From Geitlerinema sp. PCC 7407 (GTDB lineage Bacteria; Cyanobacteriota; Cyanobacteriia; PCC-7407), in assembly GCF_000317045.1 (NCBI RefSeq), contig NC_019703.1:3728934-3792933 (forward strand): DNA of 64,000 nucleotides, read 5' to 3'. Position numbers and translations under genes: made by a program. The notes beneath the pieces were generated by a model. That model searched no databases. It had not been told where the DNA came from and was given only the letters and a program-made list of their open reading frames with translations. Below, piece after piece: positions 45,896-53,433 of this stretch; positions within the stretch are counted from its first letter, which is position 1; the number at the start of each line of letters is the position of its first letter.

Positions 45896-46882
45896 CTAGG
45901 AGGCGATCGCCGGCATCGCCAGCCCCTTCGAGGCCAGCCACTCCGCGTTAAACAGCCGCGACTGATAGCGCGCGCCGCCGTCACACAGCACCGTCACAAT
46001 CCGGTGTCCCGGCCCCATCTGCTTGGCCAGCGCCACCGCCGCCGCCACGTTGATCCCCACCGAGCCCCCCATAAACAGGCCGTCCTTGTGCAGGAGCTGA
46101 TAGATCACCCGCAGGGCTTCCGTATCGTCGATTTGGATCGCATCGTCCGTCGGCACGCCTTCCATATTGGCCGTCACCCGGCTATTGCCGATGCCCTCCG
46201 TCACCGAGCTGCCTTCGAGGTGGATTTCCCCGGTTTTGATATAGCTGTAGAGACCGCTCCCCAGGGGATCAGCCACCACGCACTTCACGTTAGGATTTTT
46301 CTCTTTCAGAAAGAGTGCGACGCCAGCGTAGGTGCCGCCGGTCCCCGTCGCTGCCACCCAGGCGTCTACTTGGCCGTCGGTCTGCGCCCAGATTTCGGGG
46401 CCTGTGGTCTCGTAGTGGGCCAGGCGGTTAGCAAGGTTGTCAAACTGGTTGGCCCAAATGGCGTTGTCCATCTCCGCCGCTAGGCGTCCCGACAGCTTCA
46501 CGTAGTTGTTGGGATCGCGGTAGGGCACGGCAGGCACGGTCCGGACTTCAGCGCCCAAGGTGCGCAGCAGGTCGATTTTTTCCTGGGACTGCGTTTCAGG
46601 AATGATGATCAGGCACTTGTAGCCTTTGGCGTTGCAGATGTGGGCGAGGCCAATTCCGGTATTGCCAGCAGTGCCTTCGACTACGGTGCCGCCGGGCTTG
46701 AGTTCGCCGCGCTTTTCGGCATCTTCGATGATGTACAGCGCTGCCCGATCTTTCACCGAGCCGCCGGGATTGAGGAATTCTGCTTTCCCTAGGATTTCGC
46801 AGCCGGTTTCTTCGCTGACGCTATCCAAGCGAATCAGGGGCGTGTTGCCAACTGCTCCGACAAAGCCGTCTTTGATGTCCAT
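45896..46882 (-). CDS. cysK: Cysteine synthase (O-acetylserine sulfhydrylase)
   Basis: 328 residues of PLP fold type II. The lysine is K44 in NPGGSVKDRAALY. The phosphate-binding loop is GTAGNTGIGLAH-like, and GTGGTYAG is a second PLP loop. It makes cysteine from O-acetylserine and sulfide. A paralogue with a different substrate cannot be excluded. Confidence 0.9.
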   Translation of the reverse strand: MDIKDGFVGAVGNTPLIRLDSVSEETGCEILGKAEFLNPGGSVKDRAALYIIEDAEKRGELKPGGTVVEGTAGNTGIGLAHICNAKGYKCLIIIPETQSQEKIDLLRTLGAEVRTVPAVPYRDPNNYVKLSGRLAAEMDNAIWANQFDNLANRLAHYETTGPEIWAQTDGQVDAWVAATGTGGTYAGVALFLKEKNPNVKCVVADPLGSGLYSYIKTGEIHLEGSSVTEGIGNSRVTANMEGVPTDDAIQIDDTEALRVIYQLLHKDGLFMGGSVGINVAAAVALAKQMGPGHRIVTVLCDGGARYQSRLFNAEWLASKGLAMPAIAS

Positions 46883-46977
46883 TACTTGCGTTGATGATCT
46901 GCTGGTGTGTCACTTTCCCCATCGTAAGGGGAAATGCTCGGCTCCCTGCGGGCGATCGCGCCGGAGCTAAAGAACGC

Positions 46978-47004
46978 AAAAGGGCGCACGCTGTACGCCC
47001 TTTT
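46978..47004 (-). terminator. Terminator of the peroxiredoxin transcript
   Basis: AAAAGGGCG (46978-46986) is exactly complementary to CGCCCTTTT (46996-47004). It lies 57 bp after the peroxiredoxin stop and before cysK on the minus strand. The A/T arms make it potentially bidirectional. Confidence 0.8.
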
Positions 47005-47060
47005 GAGAGATTGTTTAGCCCTAACTTAGGACTCTATAGGCTGCTTGACCCAGGCCCTGC

Positions 47061-47699
47061 TTACTTGTTGGGCTGAGGCGTCATGCGCAGGTAGGAGCGA
47101 ACTTCGGTATAGCCTTTGGGGAACTTCTCCTTGAGGACTTCAGGATCCTTGAGGGAGGGGACGATCACGCAGTCGTCGCCATCTTTCCAGTTGGCGGGGG
47201 TTGCGACGCTGTGGTGATCGGTCAGTTGCAGGGAGTCGATGACCCGCAGGATTTCGTCGAAGTTACGACCGGTGCTGGGGGGATAGGTCAGGGTGAGACG
47301 GAGCTTCTTCTCGGGGTCGATGATGAAGACGGTCCGCACGGTGACGGTGTTGCTGGCATTGGGGTGGATCATGTCGTACAGGTCAGAGACCTTCCGATCG
47401 GGATCTGCCAGGATGGGGTAGTTCAGCTTGACGGACTGAGTATCTTCGATGTCGGAAATCCAGCCGGTGTGAGACTCCGTATCATCGACGCTCAGAGCAA
47501 TGGTTTTGACGTTGCGCTTGTCGAATTCAGGCTTGAGGCGAGCAACTTCACCGAGCTCAGTGGTGCAAACGGGGGTGTAGTCGGCGGGGTGAGAAAAAAG
47601 CACTACCCAGCTATCCCCTGCCCAATCGTAGAAGTTGATCTCACCTTCAGACGATTGCTGCGTGAAATTAGGAACAGTATCGCCGAGACGAAGGGTCAT
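47061..47699 (-). CDS. 1-Cys peroxiredoxin (Prx6 type)
   Basis: 212 residues from ATG 47699 with AAAGGAAA upstream; the 21 codons before it do not fit the family. LRLGDTVPNFTQQSSEGEI begins the fold, and the peroxidatic Cys is C45 in HPADYTPVCTTELGE. The long C-terminal extension (GDDCVIVPSLKD) marks the Prx6 subgroup. It reduces peroxides; the Synechocystis homologue is slr1198. Confidence 0.92.
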   Translation of the reverse strand: MTLRLGDTVPNFTQQSSEGEINFYDWAGDSWVVLFSHPADYTPVCTTELGEVARLKPEFDKRNVKTIALSVDDTESHTGWISDIEDTQSVKLNYPILADPDRKVSDLYDMIHPNASNTVTVRTVFIIDPEKKLRLTLTYPPSTGRNFDEILRVIDSLQLTDHHSVATPANWKDGDDCVIVPSLKDPEVLKEKFPKGYTEVRSYLRMTPQPNK

Positions 47700-47955
47700 A
47701 GCTCGATTTCCTTTCGATGTGCTGACAAGAATGGAGACTTTCTGAGGTCCATAATGCCACAAAACCCCGGTTTCCCGAGCGGAGTTTAGATCTTATTCAC
47801 GTTTCTCTCAGAAAAGGGGAATCGCAGATCTCCCCTGGGGCGGATCGGAGAAGGCAGGGGTAGCGGGGGATGGAGAGGTTCCGGCTGGATGATTAGTCAG
47901 CGTAATGCATTTGTTGACATCCTCACCGGGGTGAACCCACGGTGATTCCCAAACC

Positions 47956-49128
47956 TCACGATTTGGGTTTCTGCTTCCTAGCACCTGCCTTCCGGGACTT
48001 GCTCCCCTCCGGTCTTACGGTCGCTCCACAGACTGACACGGTGTGTCCCACCGCCAAGATGTTCTTTGCCGCGTTCACATCCCGATCATGGTGACTGCCA
48101 CACTTCGGACAATCCCACTCTCGAATGCTCAGCGGCAATCGCTCTACGACATGGCCGCAGTTCCCACAGCGCTTAGAGCTGGGAAACCAGCGATCGATCT
48201 TCACCAACTCTCGCCCATACCACAGGGCCTTATAGTCCAGTTGGCGAATCAGCTCACCCCAGCCCGCATCGCTAATGACACGGGAAAGCTTGGGGTTCTT
48301 GACCATGTTCTTCACTGCCAGCGTCTCGACCGCGATCGTTTGATTTTCACGAATCAGTCGAGTCGTCAGCTTGTGAAGATGGTCTTTCCGAGAATTAGAA
48401 ATCTGTTGGTGAATCCGCGCTACCTTGAGTCGAGCTTTGTCTCGATTACGAGAGCCCTTTTGCTTGCGGCTCAGAGCCTTTTGGGCTCTGCGAAGTCGTC
48501 GGTAATGCCGGTCAAAGTGCTTGGGATTGGCGACCTTTTCCCCGTCACTCAGGGCGACCAAGCTGGTAATCCCAGCGTCCACCCCAATCGACTGGTTAGA
48601 AGCCTCCAGTGTGAGATTCCGAGGATCGTCAAAGCGGAGGCTGATGTACCACTGACCAGACGGGTTCAGTCGTACAGTCACCGTGGAGGGCTCAGCCCCC
48701 TCGGGAATCCGCCTGGACCATCGAATGTTCAATGGTTCTGGGCTTTTAGCCAGAAACACCTGACCCTGTTTCCATTTGAAAGCAGACTTTGTGAACTCTG
48801 CACTGCCACCATTGCGCTTCTTCTTGAAGTTCGGATAGTTTGTCCGACCGGTAAAGAAGTTAGTGAAAGCCGTTTGCAGATGTCTCAGTCCCTGCTGAAG
48901 AGGAACGCTGCTTACTTCATTGAGAAACTGGAGGTCTTCTTGCTTTTTCCACTCCGTCAGCTTCGAAGAGGTCTCGGCATAGCCGATTCTCTCTTGTCGC
49001 TCATACCAAGCTTCAGTCCGTTCTGCCAGGGCTCGGTTGTAGACCAGCCGAACACAGCCCAGTGTCCGACGCAAGAGATTCTCTTGCTCGAAGGTGGGAT
49101 AGAACCGGTAGCTGAAGGCTTTTTCCAT
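47956..49128 (-). CDS. tnpB: RNA-guided endonuclease TnpB, IS1341 type, copy 1
   Basis: 390 residues, intact. RuvC-like Asp in VDAGITSLVAL, Glu in VETLAVKNMV and Asp in HHDRDVNAAKNIL; the zinc ribbon is CGNCGHVV then CPKCGS. The N-terminus MEKAFSYRFYPTFEQE is typical. It is about 95% or more identical to the copy near 51 kb and only distantly related to the tnpB near 1 kb. The guide RNA should arise from its 3' end and the right-end hairpin. Confidence 0.92.
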   Translation of the reverse strand: MEKAFSYRFYPTFEQENLLRRTLGCVRLVYNRALAERTEAWYERQERIGYAETSSKLTEWKKQEDLQFLNEVSSVPLQQGLRHLQTAFTNFFTGRTNYPNFKKKRNGGSAEFTKSAFKWKQGQVFLAKSPEPLNIRWSRRIPEGAEPSTVTVRLNPSGQWYISLRFDDPRNLTLEASNQSIGVDAGITSLVALSDGEKVANPKHFDRHYRRLRRAQKALSRKQKGSRNRDKARLKVARIHQQISNSRKDHLHKLTTRLIRENQTIAVETLAVKNMVKNPKLSRVISDAGWGELIRQLDYKALWYGRELVKIDRWFPSSKRCGNCGHVVERLPLSIREWDCPKCGSHHDRDVNAAKNILAVGHTVSVCGATVRPEGSKSRKAGARKQKPKS

Positions 49129-49248
49129 ATCTCACGTTCTAACATTTCTGCTGTGAAACCTGCTTGTTTTAATGGCAATGTCGAGGGCATCGAGCCCCGC
49201 TCAATTGCCGCTCCTATCCCTCCCTGCCCTGAAACGGCGGGGTCTCTC

Positions 49249-49262
49249 GGAGGCTTCTGATG
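49249..49262 (+). promoter_or_regulatory. SD-like GGAGG and ATG at the end of IS copy 1
   Basis: GGAGG (49249-49253) lies six bases before ATG 49260. The frame it opens (49260-49655) is out of phase with the likely real gene starting at 49312, so here the IS-borne signal may translate a meaningless frame. Confidence 0.45.
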
Positions 49263-49311
49263 AAGCCAGTTTATATAGTAGTGGCAATGGCTGTTGTTGG
49301 AGCGCAGCGTT

Positions 49312-49638
49312 ATGTTTCGGTTGTTGGCCCCGATAGTGGAAGCGGTGCAGCCGTTTTTGGTGCCGATTTGCTTTGTGAGTGCCTGGCTGATTGTGATTTT
49401 AGCGGTTTGGAGTGTGTTCACGGCGACGCGGGATGGGGTGCGGCGATCGCAGCAGTTGCACCAGATTCCCTGTACGCGGTGCCAATTTTTTACGGCGGAC
49501 TATCGCCTGAAGTGTACGGTGCGGCCCCAGGCGGCGCTGACGGAAGAGGCGATCGGGTGTGGGGATTTTGTGGCGGGGGAGGATGCGATCGCGGATTTGG
49601 CGGGCGATCGCCTCGGGCCTCGAAGCCGCCGGTGGTGA
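49312..49638 (+). CDS. Small membrane protein with CxxC motif
   Basis: About 108 residues from ATG 49312. One membrane helix (FLVPICFVSAWLIVILAVWSV) is followed by a soluble tail with IPCTRCQFF, a lone Cys in LKCTVRP and IGCGDF, giving four Cys that could bind a metal. The layout occurs in cyanobacterial conserved proteins of unknown function. It lies between the two IS copies. A longer overlapping frame from 49260 is less protein-like. Confidence 0.65.
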   Translation: MFRLLAPIVEAVQPFLVPICFVSAWLIVILAVWSVFTATRDGVRRSQQLHQIPCTRCQFFTADYRLKCTVRPQAALTEEAIGCGDFVAGEDAIADLAGDRLGPRSRRW

Positions 49639-49653
49639 TCTCAAGAGCCCAAT

Positions 49654-49691
49654 AAAAAAGCGATCGCAAGCCGTCAGAGGGCGCGATCGCT
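49654..49691 (-). terminator. Terminator built from two HIP1 palindromes
   Basis: AGCGATCGC (49659-49667) and GCGATCGCT (49683-49691) form a 9-bp stem; the minus transcript then has a six-U run. It lies 77 bp after the stop of the small lipoprotein gene. Confidence 0.65.
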
Positions 49692-49768
49692 CAAAAAGCC
49701 TAGCGGGAGACGCGAAAGCAGCTAAGGCTCGGCTCTCCCGACGCTGGCTCTAGGACTGCCTTTTGGGC

Positions 49769-50008
49769 TTAGCCCTCGCCACCTTCCCCACCAGCGGCGG
49801 GAGACTCGGTTGCGGCAGGAGACTCAGTCGCAGCGGGAGACTCGGTTGCGGCAGGAGATTCCATAGCGGGAGACTCGGTTGCAGCGGGAGACTCCATAGC
49901 AGGAGACTCGGTTGCAGCGGGATCGGTGCCTTCGCCGGTGGTGCTGCAAGCGGCTAAGGGGGCGACTAAGCCCAGCGCCATCAATAGTGCAATGGATTTA
50001 GATTTCAT
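49769..50008 (-). CDS. Small lipoprotein with ESPAAT repeats
   Basis: 79 residues. Signal peptide with lipobox LAAC (Cys near residue 21), then tandem ESPAAT/ESPAME units and a Gly-Glu tail. The repeats come from an 18-base DNA repeat (about 49800-49920). Probably tethered to a membrane, with an acidic, flexible tail; no enzymatic domain. Confidence 0.75.
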   Translation of the reverse strand: MKSKSIALLMALGLVAPLAACSTTGEGTDPAATESPAMESPAATESPAMESPAATESPAATESPAATESPAAGGEGGEG

Positions 50009-50407
50009 GATGTTTCCTCACGTTAACCACACAGTTTAATCAGAGCGTCTTTCGGCGTTTTCGCGGTAAAAAACAGCATTGAGGTAAAGTCAATGCAGAG
50101 TTTTTGACAGCGCGTAACGTTTTATCTCAAGATTTGTGCTCCATGTTTACTCTAGAGCACAACTGAAAATTCGCATATTCCTACTTTGAACGAAGCGCTC
50201 ACCAGCCATTGTTGAGCGGTTTTTTGGCCAGTCTCTGGCAATGCCAGGGGCGATCGCTCATCCCACGCCGGAGCGAGTCTAGGCAAATATTGGCCTGAAA
50301 TCCCCTCTAGCGCATTGGTTATAGCGCTAGGCAGCGACGGCGATCGCCCGCCTGCACCTCTATCGAGATCCACTCCCAGCCTTCTATTTCAAGCGTCCTG
50401 AGCGACT
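50009..50407. other. Intergenic region upstream of the small lipoprotein
   Basis: Holds the lipoprotein promoter and the DNA up to the second IS copy. A minus-strand open frame at 50152-50373 has no family feature. Nothing else recognised. Confidence 0.4.
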
Positions 50408-50449
50408 TTGACATCCTCACCGGGGTAAACCCACGGTGATTCCCAAACC

Positions 50450-51622
50450 TCACAGTTTGGGTTTCTGCTTCCTAGCACCTGCCTTCCGGGACTTGCTCCC
50501 CTCCGGTCTTACGGTCGCTCCACAGACTGACACGGTGTGTCCCACCGCCAAGATGTTTTTTGCCGCGTTCACATCCCGATCATGGTGACCGCCACACTTT
50601 GGACAATCCCACTCTCGAATGCTCAGCGGCAATCGCTCTACGACATGGCCGCAGTTCCCACAGCGCTTAGAGCTAGGGAACCAGCGATCGATTTTCACCA
50701 ACGCTCGCCCATACCACAGGGCCTTATAGTCCAGTTGGCGAATCAGCTCACCCCAGCCCGCATCACTGATGACACGGGAAAGCTTGGGGTTCTTGACCAT
50801 ATTTTTTACCGCCAGCGTCTCGACCGCGATCGTTTGATTTTCACGAATCAGTCGAGTCGTCAGCTTGTGAAGATGGTCTTTTCGGGAATTGAAAATCTGC
50901 TGGTGAATCCGCGCGACCTTGAGTCGAGCTTTGTCTCGATTACAAGAGCCCTTTTGCTTGCGGCTCAGAGCCTTTTGGGCTCTGCGAAGTCGCTGATAGT
51001 GCCGGTCAAAGTGCTTGGGATTGGCGACCTTTTCCCCGTCACTCAGGGCGACCAAGCTGGTAATCCCAGCGTCCACCCCAATCGACTGGTTAGAAGGTTC
51101 CAGCTTCAAGTCTCGAGAATCATCAAAGCGGAGGCTGATGTACCACTGACCAGACGGGTTCAACCGCACAGTCACCGTCGAGGGCTCAGCCCCTTCTGGA
51201 AGCCGCCTGGACCATCGAATGTTCAATGGCTCAGCAGACTTTGCCAAGAACACATTGCCGTTCTTCCACTTGAAAGCAGACTTCGTAAACTCTGCACTGC
51301 CACCATTGCGCTTCTTCTTGAATTTCGGATAGTTTGTCCGACCGGCAAAAAAGTTCGTGAAGGCCGTTTGCAGATGTCTCAGTCCCTGCTGAAGAGGAAC
51401 GCTGCTTACTTCATTGAGAAACTGGAGGTCTTCTTATTTTTTCCACTCCGTCAGCTTCGAAGAGGTCTCGGCATAGCCGATTCTCTCTTGTCGCTCGTAC
51501 CAGGCTTCAGTCCGTTCTGCCAGGGCTCGGTTGTAGACCAGCCGAACACAGCCCAGTGTCCGACGCAAGAGATTTTCTTGCTCGAAGGTGGGATAGAACC
51601 GGTAGCTGAAGGCTTTTTCCAT
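50450..51622 (-). pseudogene. tnpB: tnpB copy 2, interrupted by a nonsense codon
   Basis: The reading frame is the same length as copy 1 (1173 bp), but codon 63 is TAA (tta at 51434-51436), where copy 1 has CAA (Gln). The 62 codons before it are identical in protein sequence to copy 1; after it the frame continues in phase to the end. A GTG at 51253 could restart a 267-residue C-terminal fragment that keeps the RuvC residues. Otherwise it differs by scattered substitutions. Confidence 0.9.
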
Positions 51623-51742
51623 GATTTACGTTCTAACATTTCTGCTGTAAAGACTACAGACTCTAATGGCAATTTCGAGGGCATCGAGCCCCGCTCAATT
51701 GCCGCTCCTATCCCTCCTCGCCCTGAAACGGCGGGGTCTCTC

Positions 51743-51756
51743 GGAGGTTTCTGATG
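51743..51756 (+). promoter_or_regulatory. IS-borne SD for the dioxygenase gene
   Basis: GGAGG (51743-51747) is six bases before ATG 51754. The GGAGG belongs to the IS end (the same bases are present in copy 1), so the element appears to supply the ribosome binding site of the following gene. Confidence 0.6.
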
Positions 51757-52422
51757 ATTTTTTCGATCGACAATCTGCTGACTCCTGAGGAAGTGCAGGC
51801 GCTCACCCACCGCCTGAGCGACGGCAAATTTATCGATGGCAAGCGCACTGCCGGCTGGCACGCTCAGCTCGTCAAAAACAATACTCAGCTCGATCGCGAA
51901 AGCGAAACCTACAAAGCCTTGGTAGAAGAGGTGCGCGAGGCGTTTCAGAGCAATTTCTTATTTCAAATTGCCGTCCAGCCCAAGAGGATTCATTCGCTGC
52001 TGTTTAGTCGCTATGAGGCGGGCATGTCCTACGGCAGCCATACCGACAATGCCCTGATGGGCACGCCCGCCCAACGCAGCGACGTTTCTATGACGCTCTT
52101 TTTGAGTCCGCCGGAGAGCTACGAAGGGGGGGAGCTAGTGATCGAGGAGATGGGGGGCGATCGCCCTTTCAAGCTGCCCGCCGGATCGGCCATTGTGTAT
52201 CCGTCGTCTACCATGCACCGCGTCGAGCCAGTCACCAGCGGCATTCGTCTAGCCGCTGTGGGGTGGACCCAGAGCCTGGTGCGCGACCCGGCCCAGCGCG
52301 AGATCCTGTTTGAGCTGGACACGGTGCGCCGGGCCGTCTTTGAGCGTCAGGGCAAAACCGTCGAATTTGACTTGCTCACCAAGAGCCACACCAATCTGCT
52401 GCGGATGTGGGCCGAGCCCTAG
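51754..52422 (+). CDS. piuC: PKHD-type Fe(II)/2-oxoglutarate dioxygenase
   Basis: 222 residues. Iron ligands H96 and D98 (YGSHTDNALM) and H155 (SSTMHRVEP), with R165 binding 2-oxoglutarate (SGIRLAAVGW). This is the PiuC/YbiX family, often iron-regulated; substrate unknown. The start lies right at the end of the adjacent IS copy, whose GGAGG acts as its SD. The stop overlaps the convergent SDR gene by 4 bp. Confidence 0.9.
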   Translation: MIFSIDNLLTPEEVQALTHRLSDGKFIDGKRTAGWHAQLVKNNTQLDRESETYKALVEEVREAFQSNFLFQIAVQPKRIHSLLFSRYEAGMSYGSHTDNALMGTPAQRSDVSMTLFLSPPESYEGGELVIEEMGGDRPFKLPAGSAIVYPSSTMHRVEPVTSGIRLAAVGWTQSLVRDPAQREILFELDTVRRAVFERQGKTVEFDLLTKSHTNLLRMWAEP

Positions 52423-53396
52423 GCCTTGACACTGGCTACGTGGTGGTGCATGGCCTCTCGCAAGACCTCCTCGATGGGCCGCGGCTGCCAGCCCAGTTCG
52501 CGGCGCGCTTTGTCGGCCCGGACCCGCACGCAGCGATCGTAGACGTAGTGCACTCGCTCGCGGCTGAGGGGCGGCTGCCACGAGAGCAAGCGCCCCACCG
52601 GATCGAGGACATTGCCCACAAAGCGCACCAGGGCCTCGGGCGCTTCCTTGGGGGCCGGGATGCCGGTTTCTCGGCTCAAGAGGGCAAACATCTCCCGGGT
52701 GGTCAGCTCCCCTGCCGAGATGATGTAGTGAGCGCCTGAGGGGGCCTTTTCGTAGGCCAAGAGCATCGCTTCGACTAGGTCGTCTACGTGGACGATGCCA
52801 GTGACGCGATCGCCCCCGGCCCACAGCTTGAGTCCCCCCTTGGCAAACTGGCGCATTACCGGCCCGAAGTGCGGATCATCTGGCCCAAAAATGCCCGAAG
52901 GCATGACGCTCACCGTCGAGAGGCCCTTTTGGCCAAACTCGTCTACGAGGCGCTGGGCTTCGTACTTGGTGCGATCGTAGGCGGACGAAAACCCTTGCTG
53001 GGTCCGCTGGTAGGTTTCATCGATGACCTGACCCTGGGTATCGCCGTAGACGCCGATGGTGCTGCAATAGACGAACCGCTGCACCCCCGCCGATTGGGCT
53101 GCTTCTAGAACGGCCCGCGTTCCTTCGACATTGACCTGAGCCATCTTGGCGGCATCCACAATGCCAAGCTCGACGTAGGCAGCCAGATGAAAGACCGCTT
53201 CGACCCCCTGCATGGCTGCGCCGAGGGCTGAGCGATCGCCAATTTCACCGTAGGCAAACTCCACGGGCAGATCTGTTAGCCGATCTAGGGAACTCGACTT
53301 GCGAACGTAGGCCACGACTTGATGGCCGCGCTGAAGCAAAGCTGTGACCAGGTGAGACCCCGTAAAGCCGCTCGCGCCGGTAACCAGTGCTTTCAT
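52419..53396 (-). CDS. Extended SDR (NAD-dependent epimerase/dehydratase), possible ceramide-pathway reductase
   Basis: About 325 residues from ATG 53396. Nucleotide motif TGASGFTGSHL, catalytic pair in AYDRTKYEAQRL, and GIVHVDDLVEAML are extended-SDR features. It resembles dihydroflavonol-4-reductase/HpnA-like enzymes. It follows the GNAT-like and alpha-oxoamine synthase genes by tight spacing, the set in which Caulobacter CerR (also an extended SDR) reduces the 3-keto group of the ceramide precursor. The palindrome ACAAACGTTTGT (53399-53410) lies just before the start. CerR identity is an inference. Confidence 0.7.
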   Translation of the reverse strand: MKALVTGASGFTGSHLVTALLQRGHQVVAYVRKSSSLDRLTDLPVEFAYGEIGDRSALGAAMQGVEAVFHLAAYVELGIVDAAKMAQVNVEGTRAVLEAAQSAGVQRFVYCSTIGVYGDTQGQVIDETYQRTQQGFSSAYDRTKYEAQRLVDEFGQKGLSTVSVMPSGIFGPDDPHFGPVMRQFAKGGLKLWAGGDRVTGIVHVDDLVEAMLLAYEKAPSGAHYIISAGELTTREMFALLSRETGIPAPKEAPEALVRFVGNVLDPVGRLLSWQPPLSRERVHYVYDRCVRVRADKARRELGWQPRPIEEVLREAMHHHVASVKA

Positions 53397-53433
53397 AAAC
53401 AAACGTTTGTGTTTTTAACCCGTTGCGATCGCC

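Larger units (their letters stand above)
47914..49263 (-). mobile_element. tnpB-only IS1341-type element, copy 1
   Basis: Ends are set by comparison with the copy at 50408-51757. Similarity begins at TTGACATCC (47914) and stops after TCTGATGA (49263); both copies are 1350 bp. The right-end hairpin (47924-47944, CACCG/CGGTG with inner GGG/CCC) lies after tnpB. The left-end hairpin (near 49222-49242) has loop CTGAAAC. No tnpA is present, so mobility would need TnpA in trans. Confidence 0.85.
50408..51757 (-). mobile_element. tnpB-only IS1341-type element, copy 2
   Basis: Same length and orientation as copy 1, with matching terminal segments TTGACATCC and TCTGATGA. The hairpins are conserved with small base changes. 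Its outer end abuts the start codon of the Fe(II)/2OG dioxygenase gene. The tnpB inside is interrupted by a stop. Confidence 0.85.

Noticed and set aside
48043-49260. 405-codon plus-strand open frame antisense to tnpB copy 1 (and the same at 50537-51754)
   Set aside because: It is exactly antisense to a real tnpB, present in both copies because the copies are near identical. Its codons give no recognised protein.
49260-49655. 131-codon frame starting at the IS copy 1 ATG
   Set aside because: It overlaps out of phase a better candidate (49312-49638) with a membrane helix and ordered Cys; composition is Gly-rich and not protein-like at the end.
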